From: a virus
Reading direction: 5' to 3' (one strand)
DNA: 50,098 nucleotides
IMG/VR virus record: IMGVR_UViG_3300032088_003613
Span: 1 to 50,098 of that record
In this document: one piece after another, positions 7,999-14,663 of the stretch
How the letters are laid out: every line of letters starts with the position of its first letter
Numbering within the stretch: the first letter of the stretch is position 1
The notes under the pieces: model-generated
Databases searched by the model: none
What the model saw: only the letters and a program-made list of their open reading frames with translations
Told to the model about the DNA's origin: nothing
Position numbers and translations under genes: made by a program

Positions 7999-8842
7999 AT
8001 ATTTTATCCATAACTTCAGGATTATCAAGATTGTCCAAGAGGAACTGCTTTCCATCTTCTCCGCATAAATGGCACAAATAAAACTCTTTATTCTGATCCC
8101 CCTTTTGAAAGCAACCTTGATAATTTGCATTCCATATCCACTGAAGGGGTTTGTGATAATCAGTTACATTGGTTTTTGCATAAGCGTATCCATACATGTC
8201 TTGATCTATAAAATCTTTGCGCTCTCCAAGAATTTCTAGTACTGGATTGTCAATTAGCTCATGCTCTTTTAAAAAATCTACTATCGTATGTTGATCTGGT
8301 AAAACTTTCACCATATCAGAAACAACTTTCCTGCTCATGATATAGCAACCTAAATTAAGATTATATTTAGGGATGTTTCGCTGAGTCTTTTCGTTAAACC
8401 AGTACACATCTTCATCTTTAGGTATAGCTTTTAAGTAATCCTTTAGGAAAATTTCGTTTTTCTTTACAACAGCTTCGTTAAAGCCATACTGCATCATGAA
8501 GTCCTCATCCTCGTGAGCTTCAAAAATATTAGGAGCAGTTTTGCTTACAACCATATCAAGATCGAGTAGCGCAAACTTATCGTAATCAGACTTCATGAAT
8601 TCATGAAGAAACAAGATTTTTACAAACGTGCTCTTTTGATAGTGGGAAAAGTTATACTCATGTATTTCCTGATAAGCAGGAAAGTCGTTCATTGATATAA
8701 TTTTTAAATCAACCCCAATTTTGTCAGCATACTTTTCTAGCGATCCTAGGCAATGTGGAACCCAAGCTAAATCTTTGTAGCCCGGATTTGCGAAGTTGGT
8801 GTCCTTGGGCAAATCATTAATAACATATATAACATTACTCAT
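7991..8842 (-). CDS. GT-A type glycosyltransferase with DLDMVV motif
   Basis: 283 residues. KFALLDLDMVVSK (around residues 88-100) is a strand ending in the D-x-D metal site of GT-A enzymes. NLGCYIMSRKVV and FIDQDMYGYAYAK are arranged as in GT8-like enzymes, and a CHLCGEDGKQFLL segment lies near the C-terminus. No membrane segments are visible, so it is probably a soluble sugar transferase of unknown donor. It overlaps its upstream neighbour by 4 bases in the glycan operon. Confidence 0.72.
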   Translation of the reverse strand: MSNVIYVINDLPKDTNFANPGYKDLAWVPHCLGSLEKYADKIGVDLKIISMNDFPAYQEIHEYNFSHYQKSTFVKILFLHEFMKSDYDKFALLDLDMVVSKTAPNIFEAHEDEDFMMQYGFNEAVVKKNEIFLKDYLKAIPKDEDVYWFNEKTQRNIPKYNLNLGCYIMSRKVVSDMVKVLPDQHTIVDFLKEHELIDNPVLEILGERKDFIDQDMYGYAYAKTNVTDYHKPLQWIWNANYQGCFQKGDQNKEFYLCHLCGEDGKQFLLDNLDNPEVMDKIYV

Positions 8843-9768
8843 AATTCGGTTATTTCTAGATCTTCATCAAGTAAGCCCCAATTATCTGGGTTTGGATTAT
8901 CTAAGAGTTTGTTCCTTACGTCAAGAGAATTAGTTTTTCTTTCTCCCTCTTCTTGGGCGTGTGGCTGAGTAGTATCGTTAGAGGCTCCATCATCTCTTCC
9001 GTGAAACTGATGATAAAAATCAGCGTCTACGGCTAAGCATAAATTGTAGATCTCTTCTTTTGCTGCAATGCGATTAAGAAACTCGGTGTCCATGCTATTC
9101 ATGTAAACGAGTTGCTCGTTAAATCCGTTATGCTCAAGATAGCATTCTCTCTCTACCATCATTACTCCAACAGCCCCGCCATAAAAAGGAAAAATCTTTT
9201 TGTTTGGCATTAACCTGCTATAATGATTGTGTTCATGGCATATCTCGACTTTTTTAGAAAGCTCTTGGTCGTAAACATGGTCTCTGAAGACAGAATGGTG
9301 TGATTGGGATTCATTTAAATTTCTTCTACTACAAAAAGATGCCCTAGGCCAAGGCCAACCATAATCCTTAACCTCAAACTCATGGTAAAACCAATCCATA
9401 AATCTTTGTCCGACCAAAGTGTCTTGATCGATTCTGGCAAAATGTTTTCCGCTCATCTTCCTAAAGCCAACGTTCATCGCATGAACTTCAGAAAAAGGAG
9501 AATCTCCTTGATGCTTATTGGCTATCTCAGGAGGCACGGTGACAATCTTTAATACTCCTTTTGTTTGGGGAGCAAGCCTGTTCTTGATAGCGTCTTTTAG
9601 GAGCTCTTTTTTGGAGCACCAATCAACTAAAATAACTTCAGATTGATCTTCAACATTATTCTTTGCAATAATTTCGCAAGCATGATTAACGGTATTGACA
9701 CAACGACCAACAGAATCTCCGTTATAATTATCGTTGCGAGAAACGCATATATAAGATATTCTCTTCAT
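8839..9768 (-). CDS. Family 2-like glycosyltransferase
   Basis: 309 residues. It starts like a GT2 domain (ISYICVSRNDNY) and carries GKHFARIDQDTLVGQRFMDW, where DQD is the D-x-D equivalent. FYGGAVGVMMVEREC and YMNSMDTEFLNRIAAKE then match the acceptor-side E-D/T-x-x-x-x-R region of GT2-like enzymes. There is no transmembrane helix. It overlaps both neighbours by 4 bases and is the second gene of the operon as far as visible. Confidence 0.78.
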   Translation of the reverse strand: MKRISYICVSRNDNYNGDSVGRCVNTVNHACEIIAKNNVEDQSEVILVDWCSKKELLKDAIKNRLAPQTKGVLKIVTVPPEIANKHQGDSPFSEVHAMNVGFRKMSGKHFARIDQDTLVGQRFMDWFYHEFEVKDYGWPWPRASFCSRRNLNESQSHHSVFRDHVYDQELSKKVEICHEHNHYSRLMPNKKIFPFYGGAVGVMMVERECYLEHNGFNEQLVYMNSMDTEFLNRIAAKEEIYNLCLAVDADFYHQFHGRDDGASNDTTQPHAQEEGERKTNSLDVRNKLLDNPNPDNWGLLDEDLEITEL

Positions 9769-10382
9769 GATTCAGGAACTAATCTTTTAGCGTTAAAACA
9801 AAAAACTCTATTTGGATTAGGGACGGTAACTTGTTTGCCCCCTATAGCTTTTAACATATTCATATATGTAGATCCCGGAGTTGATATATGCTTGTCTAAA
9901 TGTTTTAAGCAATGAAAATTAATACTAGGTCTATATTTTTCATCTATATTTCCATTATATGTATTGGGGCAAATATAAAATACCTTATTCATCCAGTTAA
10001 AAGTATTGTGCAATTTTAATAATATATCTTCAGAATCAGTAACAACTAAAAAGTTAGCCTGTCTGGCATTTAATTGTACCTTATTCATTTGGGCAATATA
10101 GACGTTAATATTTTGTACTTTTTCTGACTCAAGTATTACGCCCCAAGTATGATCTGTTATTTTTTTACTTATTCTTATAATCTCTTCTAACGCTTGCTCG
10201 GGCATAGAACTTAAGCTCATAATTTCACTATCGAATTTATATGCAGAGTATTCCATGTTTAAATTTGTGATTTTTTTTTGTTCAGTGTAATATAATTGAG
10301 AGTCTAAATAGTTTAATTCTCTATCTAGGTAACCATGAAGATTGTCTAATTTCGACTTGAACCAATGTACAGGACTCTTCAT
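9765..10382 (-). CDS. Hypothetical protein, first gene of glycan operon
   Basis: 205 residues; I do not recognise the family. The first 60 residues are predicted helical with a coiled-coil-like pattern (LDNLHGYLDRELNYLDSQLY). The middle (NFLVVTDSEDILLKLHNTF) looks like an alternating alpha/beta fold and could be a degenerate glycosyltransferase or sugar-binding domain. Residues near the C-terminus (TVPNPNRVFCFNAKRL) carry no known motif. It overlaps the GT2-like gene by 4 bases, so it belongs to the glycan operon. The ATG at 10382 has a TGTAAT box five bases before it but no matching -35. Confidence 0.6.
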   Translation of the reverse strand: MKSPVHWFKSKLDNLHGYLDRELNYLDSQLYYTEQKKITNLNMEYSAYKFDSEIMSLSSMPEQALEEIIRISKKITDHTWGVILESEKVQNINVYIAQMNKVQLNARQANFLVVTDSEDILLKLHNTFNWMNKVFYICPNTYNGNIDEKYRPSINFHCLKHLDKHISTPGSTYMNMLKAIGGKQVTVPNPNRVFCFNAKRLVPES

Positions 10383-10451
10383 TATAGATTACACGAAAAT
10401 AAAGTTAATGTATACTAACTTAAATAAGCCGCTTTTTAAAGATGTAATACT

Positions 10452-10533
10452 ATGAAGTCAAGTCGGAGGTGCAGGTGCCCTTCTGTGAATGAGCAAAGCT
10501 AGTTTTTTAACTAATAGCTTTGCGCTTTTTTTT
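10452..10533 (+). ncRNA. Candidate small plus-strand transcript ending at the terminator
   Basis: The 213-base gap between two minus-strand operons contains a possible short RNA upstream of the terminator. GGAGG (10465-10469) can pair with CCTTC (10479-10483). The segment also has a textbook ribosome site, GGAGGT at 10465-10470, four bases before a GTG that opens a five-codon frame (10475-10492), and an overlapping 16-codon ATG frame (10452-10502). A TAATAC box precedes it (10445-10450) without a clear -35. This may be a small RNA or leader-peptide type element; no known RNA family is recognised. Confidence 0.3.
10493..10533 (+). terminator. Intrinsic terminator on the plus strand
   Basis: A perfect 9-bp inverted repeat, GCAAAGCTA (10493-10501) and TAGCTTTGC (10515-10523), is followed by GC and eight consecutive T residues (10526-10533). 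An inner TAGTT/AACTA pairing can lengthen the hairpin. It works only in the plus direction, because there is no T-run on the other side, yet all genes within 10 kb either side are on the minus strand. It therefore implies a short plus-strand transcript from this intergenic region, or protection of the glycan operon from antisense readthrough. Confidence 0.8.
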
Positions 10534-10547
10534 ATTAGAAGAGACAT

Positions 10548-10596
10548 GGCTTACGGTCATCATGGTATAGGACGCACATTAAAAGAAGCGTAAGCC
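10548..10596 (-). repeat. 8-bp inverted repeat at the 3' end of the tail-fibre operon
   Basis: GGCTTACG (10548-10555) and CGTAAGCC (10589-10596) are perfectly complementary with a 33-base loop. The right arm touches the stop codon of the fibre gene (10596-10598). No T-run follows on the minus strand, so it is more likely a 3'-end stem that stabilises the mRNA than an intrinsic terminator. A 15-codon plus-strand frame (10546-10593) also spans it, but its spacing to a ribosome site is poor. Confidence 0.35.
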
Positions 10597-11087
10597 TATC
10601 CTGAGCTAATCATTAGTGCGCCATTATTGATCCAAACGCGACCCTTTGAGTTAGGGTTTGATTTGGGTAGGCTATCATAATTAAGTACTACATGCGCTCC
10701 ACTAAGACAAGAAGAGCCATTAACATGAAAAGTATACAACGGTTCAGCGATGTTAACGCCTACTTTCCCGCTATCAGTTACAATAAAAGTCGTTAAATCA
10801 CCAGTTCCAATAGTAGCTTCGTTTTCAAGAAAGCCGCTATGACCAGTCATCGTTAGGTAGATACCACTTTCTCCGCTAAATCTTGAGTGACCTAACTCTC
10901 CGATGGGTAGCCAATCGGTGGAGTTTTCTTCTCCAGTTTTTTCATACAATTGATTATCAAGAGAATCTCTATAAGTTGACCCGATAATACCAGCAGCTTT
11001 AGAGCTTCCACTTGGATGGCCAACGTCTGTAATCATTGGGCGCCTAATGCCCAAATTAGCGTTTACATAATCTTCAAAAGCTCCCAT
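10596..11087 (-). CDS. Tail-fibre-like protein
   Basis: 163 residues, rich in Gly, Ser and Asn. GIIGSTYRDSLDNQLYEKTG plus STDWLPIGE resembles the short label modules of phage fibres (G-S-x-Y-x-D followed by D-x-L-Y-x-K-T and a Trp). The C-terminal half, VTDSGKVGVNIAEPLYTFHV, followed by NGSSCLSG, matches the common fibre repeat G-x-V-G-I-x-x-x-x-P-x-x-x-x-H-V-x-G. It is probably a distal or linking fibre component. It lies 1 base downstream of the large Ig-like virion gene and ends the operon. Confidence 0.68.
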   Translation of the reverse strand: MGAFEDYVNANLGIRRPMITDVGHPSGSSKAAGIIGSTYRDSLDNQLYEKTGEENSTDWLPIGELGHSRFSGESGIYLTMTGHSGFLENEATIGTGDLTTFIVTDSGKVGVNIAEPLYTFHVNGSSCLSGAHVVLNYDSLPKSNPNSKGRVWINNGALMISSG

Positions 11088-11088
11088 T

Positions 11089-13734
11089 TTAATCTTCCTT
11101 TATATTTGCTGTAGCTGGAACAGCAGTTGATGTATTAGCGTCTCGTATTGTTTTGTCTAAATTGTAACAATAATCTCCAGTAGTAGAGACAGCCCCAACA
11201 GAATCGCAGACTGCAAATTCATTATCAAAATCCATAGTGTCTACTAATTGAGTGCCACCAGCAAAAGATTTATAATTATAAATAGTTCCACCATTTGGCC
11301 CAGAACCTCCTTCTGCAATATTTTCAAAAGTAACATCGTTAGGATCTGATATAGTAGTACCTACGGGAAAAAGGCCTCTCCCTAATGCTGTAGATGGATT
11401 AGAAGCCACAGTCCTCGAGGAAAAACCTGCTAAAACATAATTAGGATTAGAAGAAACAGTATTGGTTTCTGTGCCCGCTAAATTTTGACCACTAACAACC
11501 CAAGCGAAGGTTCCTTTTGTATCCACATCATTAACTGTGATTCTATAATTATTGGAACTAGTATTAGTGCCTGATGCCGTAGTAGCTAAATCAGAAGGAA
11601 CTGTTTGGGATGGATTAGTTTCTAAGGATGGAATTTCTAGCATCTGTTGGGAAGAAACTAAATTAAAATTATCACTAACTCCAGCAGGAGAACTAGAAAG
11701 TACGGATACTAGATTGTTAACAGAAAAAGTTAATGGGTCATGAGCGATTTTTACTACTATGCTTGCAGATCTAACCATGCCATTTGAGTTTTTTGTCGCT
11801 GTAACAGTGAAGTTATTCGTGTTAATATTATAAGAACCAGCCAACCTATCACAATTTTTCGAAGCTTCAAAAGTAGATGAATTTGCTATAGTGAGCTGAC
11901 TATTTGGGCTGCTGTACTCTATCGAATCATAGTTTGACGCAGAATTTAAAACAGTTGCAGTTTCAGTATTTTTTAAAGCTCCTTGACTGCCGGGATAAGA
12001 AACAGAAGAGGCGTTAAGTACTGGAAAGACGCTATTATTAACTGGTTTACTCGTCGTAGATACAACAGGATCGCTTTCAGTAAGAAAGTTATTTCTAGCA
12101 GTGACCGTGATAGTATTTTCCCCATCTCTAGAGGTTGAATTAGTAACGCTAACGGCAACTTCATATTCATATTTTCCAATATACGGACCAGAACTCATCA
12201 ATTGATTGAGGCTATAATATGAAAAAGCAGTTTGACTTCCATCTGAAATGCCATTATTACTAATAGATAATTCTATTTGATTTAAATTAACGCCGTTTCC
12301 ATCAATATATACATAGCACTTAATTGTGTCGCCTCCTTTTATTTCTGACAATCCGAGAATATTTGGAGATACTGTTGAGGTTGCAGTGCTATTTATTAAA
12401 GCTGCTTCGATAATTGGCCCATTTGCAATTTTGATAGAAACATCCCTTTCGTCGGTAGCTCCGTTGCTAAATCGAGAAGCGGAGATAGTCAAATTGTCTG
12501 AATCGTTAAATATTCCATCGTTATAGCTAACGGACTTAGGATCTTCAAGAACTCCACTATTAGAAATCACTATATCATTACTTAAGGATTCATATAATAC
12601 TGTATCTCCATTACCGGATGACCAATTCGAGATATTATTAATAAAGGTAGTGGACTCTCCTTCCCTTAGTCCATCTGACCTTCCGTTATAAGAAGTCGGA
12701 GAAGAAGCAGAAATAGATGGATATGTTTGGTCTAGAGTTATAGTATTTAGAGAAACTGAATTTTCACCAGCAGTGCCAAAATTATTATTTGCAACGATAG
12801 CAACTCCATGCGGTCCAGTTCCGTTGCTTTCGATTTCAACAGGTATGGTTGCAGTATGATTGCCGTCTCCGGTATCACTCAAGGAGTAAAAAGAGTAATC
12901 TATTCCATCAGATATCCCAGAATTGTAAACTTTAATACCTGTTACGTCAGGCGTATCAAACGTAGCAAAAACATTGATAGTATCACCACCTTTTAGAGAG
13001 CTATCTCCTAAATTTTCAAGAGGCTTAGGAGTCGCGTTTGAAATATTATCAATTAAAATGTGAAGAGGGGTTGGTCCAGCGCCAGCTTCAGATAAAGATA
13101 TTACCCCAGTAAAACCATTAGCCGACCCAGTGATTTCTGTTTTTCCGGCTAAATCAAGACCAGAAATATACCCTTCGAACCTTCTGGTGTAACTGCCTAG
13201 CTCTATGATATTACCTGTATCGATTTGTTGGCCATCTATGAATCCTGATCCCATGTACGAATCATTAGGGCCATCCCACCTTAAATACAAAGTCATATCA
13301 GAAGCAGAATCGACATCTATTCCAGAAAGATAAGTTTCTGGAGGGGTAGTCTGGTAATAAGTTTTTTCAATAACTCCAATATTATTTAAAGCATTCGAGA
13401 AAAAAGAAAAAGGAGAAGTGGGAACTGAAATTCCGCCTCCCCCAGAAGCGCTGATAGTAATGCTTTCATCTCCAGAAATTATAGTGACATTCTCTCCAGC
13501 GTTTATGCTTTTTATTTTGATGTCATTATCTTCTATACCGCTAACTAGATCTACTCCTTCTCCTATATTTGATGCAATTGTAGCAGCAGTCGGAGTTACT
13601 CCTGAAAGCAAATCACTACTAGTAATTTTTACTACTTTTCTTTCGGGATCATTAGGGTTTATTTCCGCGATAATAATATCATCACTTGATAAAGAAGAAA
13701 CTCCTGATAATTGATCTGGTCTTAAGTTAGACAT
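11089..13734 (-). CDS. Large virion protein with tandem Ig-like modules
   Basis: 881 residues, rich in Ser, Asn, Thr and Gly, with very few Lys or Arg in the middle. The N-terminus (LRPDQLSGVSSLSSDDIII) looks like a virion attachment region. Two long modules follow, starting with LKGGDTINVFATF (around residue 248) and IKGGDTIKCYVYI (around 466). Each continues with GISDG, YSL and GEN blocks, so the period is about 218 residues, compatible with repeated beta-sandwich (Ig-like) domains. The C-terminus has four Cys-containing segments. I read it as a fibre, whisker or decoration protein. Function and receptor are unknown. Confidence 0.65.
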   Translation of the reverse strand: MSNLRPDQLSGVSSLSSDDIIIAEINPNDPERKVVKITSSDLLSGVTPTAATIASNIGEGVDLVSGIEDNDIKIKSINAGENVTIISGDESITISASGGGGISVPTSPFSFFSNALNNIGVIEKTYYQTTPPETYLSGIDVDSASDMTLYLRWDGPNDSYMGSGFIDGQQIDTGNIIELGSYTRRFEGYISGLDLAGKTEITGSANGFTGVISLSEAGAGPTPLHILIDNISNATPKPLENLGDSSLKGGDTINVFATFDTPDVTGIKVYNSGISDGIDYSFYSLSDTGDGNHTATIPVEIESNGTGPHGVAIVANNNFGTAGENSVSLNTITLDQTYPSISASSPTSYNGRSDGLREGESTTFINNISNWSSGNGDTVLYESLSNDIVISNSGVLEDPKSVSYNDGIFNDSDNLTISASRFSNGATDERDVSIKIANGPIIEAALINSTATSTVSPNILGLSEIKGGDTIKCYVYIDGNGVNLNQIELSISNNGISDGSQTAFSYYSLNQLMSSGPYIGKYEYEVAVSVTNSTSRDGENTITVTARNNFLTESDPVVSTTSKPVNNSVFPVLNASSVSYPGSQGALKNTETATVLNSASNYDSIEYSSPNSQLTIANSSTFEASKNCDRLAGSYNINTNNFTVTATKNSNGMVRSASIVVKIAHDPLTFSVNNLVSVLSSSPAGVSDNFNLVSSQQMLEIPSLETNPSQTVPSDLATTASGTNTSSNNYRITVNDVDTKGTFAWVVSGQNLAGTETNTVSSNPNYVLAGFSSRTVASNPSTALGRGLFPVGTTISDPNDVTFENIAEGGSGPNGGTIYNYKSFAGGTQLVDTMDFDNEFAVCDSVGAVSTTGDYCYNLDKTIRDANTSTAVPATANIKED

Positions 13735-13735
13735 T

Positions 13736-13993
13736 TTATCTTATATTTTCTTTATCTGTTATTTCAGATTCTCCATCTATAGTTCTTCTACCATCAAAAT
13801 CAAGTATAAATTTTTGAGAGGCTTCTGTAACTATAAACGAAAGGTTTTCTTCTATTAAGAAACTACTATCTCTGTAATAAAAACCTTTTTTAATAAATTC
13901 TGCACTTCCATCACCTAAAACATCATTTGGTATAGAGGGAATGCTAGATGATGATGATGATATTGAGCTTGTACTTGTGCTTAAATTTGGCAT
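13736..13993 (-). CDS. Small Ser-rich putative virion protein
   Basis: 85 residues; not recognised. The first 20 residues are almost all Ser, Thr, Ile and Pro (STSTSSISSSSSSIPSIP), which suggests a flexible linker. The rest (YYRDSSFLIEENLSFIVTEA) looks like a small beta domain. Its ATG overlaps the stop of the upstream baseplate-like gene as TAATG, and it is followed after 1 base by the 881-residue virion gene, so it is probably a small tail or baseplate component. Confidence 0.55.
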   Translation of the reverse strand: MPNLSTSTSSISSSSSSIPSIPNDVLGDGSAEFIKKGFYYRDSSFLIEENLSFIVTEASQKFILDFDGRRTIDGESEITDKENIR

Positions 13994-14385
13994 TATGTAG
14001 GATCCCCTGAAATTCTAATTCCTATGTCTAGCTGAACGATAAACCTTCCTTCTAATAATGTGTAAACCAAGGAATCGTCCGACCTGTTTACGCAATTAAT
14101 GCCATAATAGTGACTTCCTTCTAGAAGATCTTTCGTATCTTCGTGCAAAAGAGCCACTCTTACTTTCCCTAGGCTTGAGTCGATTGTGGTTATACCTCCT
14201 GAGTTTGCGCTTGGGGGCGTATCGCTGTTTTTTCTAGCTACAGCTTTTTCATCAGAGTCGGTCTTTCTTTTTTTAATAGTAAAGAAAACTAAATAGTCAT
14301 CTACTTCTATAGGAGCATTTTCTAGTTCTAGTTTTACGTCAAAAGAAACAGAGTCTCCTCGATATATAGTGAGGTCATTCGCCAT
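13993..14385 (-). CDS. Baseplate-like protein (BppU N-terminal domain-like)
   Basis: 130 residues. The order IYRGDSVSFDVKL, DYLVFFTIKKR, GKVRVALLHEDT, HYYGINCVN and LLEGRFIVQLDI matches the small beta-sandwich found at the N-terminus of baseplate upper proteins (BppU/DUF2479-like), which anchors receptor-binding proteins in tail baseplates. This is a pattern-level match only. It sits between a ribbon-helix-helix regulator (11-base overlap) and small or large fibre genes, consistent with a baseplate-to-fibre operon. Confidence 0.6.
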   Translation of the reverse strand: MANDLTIYRGDSVSFDVKLELENAPIEVDDYLVFFTIKKRKTDSDEKAVARKNSDTPPSANSGGITTIDSSLGKVRVALLHEDTKDLLEGSHYYGINCVNRSDDSLVYTLLEGRFIVQLDIGIRISGDPT

Positions 14386-14584
14386 TTTTTGGTCTTTCTT
14401 TTTTAAAAGGGACTTGTCCCTGATGGTTTGGTAAAAAATCTGGCATCAAGTCTTTTATTATGTACTCAACACCTCTTCGCATCAATTCGGATACGGTATA
14501 ACCAGTTTCGTCAGAAATAACCTTTAAGGCTTTCTTTTGATTTGCGTGAAGCCAAAACTCTATTTTCTCTTTATTGTCTTTCAT
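14375..14584 (-). CDS. Ribbon-helix-helix transcriptional regulator
   Basis: 69 residues. KIEFWLHANQKKALKVISDE followed by TGYTVSELMRRGVEYII has the beta-strand, helix, turn, helix pattern of CopG/Arc/MetJ-type repressors (x-x-S-E-L-x-R-x-G-V). The C-terminal 20 residues are basic and Pro-rich. It heads the operon that encodes baseplate and fibre proteins. Directly upstream lie two tandem 11-bp repeats (14600-14621), which is the spacing expected for adjacent RHH dimers, so autoregulation is likely by inference. Confidence 0.75.
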   Translation of the reverse strand: MKDNKEKIEFWLHANQKKALKVISDETGYTVSELMRRGVEYIIKDLMPDFLPNHQGQVPFKKERPKNGE

Positions 14585-14599
14585 GAAAAAAACTTGATC

Positions 14600-14621
14600 A
14601 TATACATGTTATATACATGTA
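14600..14621. promoter_or_regulatory. Tandem 11-bp operator-like repeat upstream of the RHH gene
   Basis: Two adjacent direct repeats, ATATACATGTT (14600-14610) and ATATACATGTA (14611-14621), each hold the palindrome ACATGT (14604-14609 and 14615-14620). Their centres are 11 bp apart, about one helical turn. RHH repressors such as MetJ, Arc and CopG bind this type of layout as side-by-side dimers. On the minus strand a TATGAT -10-like box (14602-14597) ends 13 bases before the RHH ATG and overlaps the repeat, so binding would block RNA polymerase. No good -35 is visible. Confidence 0.6.
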
Positions 14622-14663
14622 TAATGTAGATAAAGAGAACTATTTTTTAACTTTAAAGTATAA

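Noticed and set aside
7999-8130. N-terminal extension of the 7312 sulfotransferase
   Set aside because: It overlaps the upstream glycosyltransferase gene for 140 bases and does not align with paralogues. The ATG at 7998 matches the family start.
10546-10593. 15-codon plus-strand frame starting ATGGCTTAC
   Set aside because: The ribosome site is only two bases from the ATG and the frame spans an inverted repeat. No evidence of translation.
11552-13714. Several plus-strand open frames inside the 881-residue virion gene
   Set aside because: They are antisense shadows in low-complexity, Ser-codon-rich DNA, with no ribosome sites or domains.
14620-14625. TATAAT on the plus strand next to the RHH operator
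   Set aside because: The nearest -35-like hexamer (TTGATC, 14594-14599) is 20 bases away and no plus-strand gene follows, only antisense nrdA.
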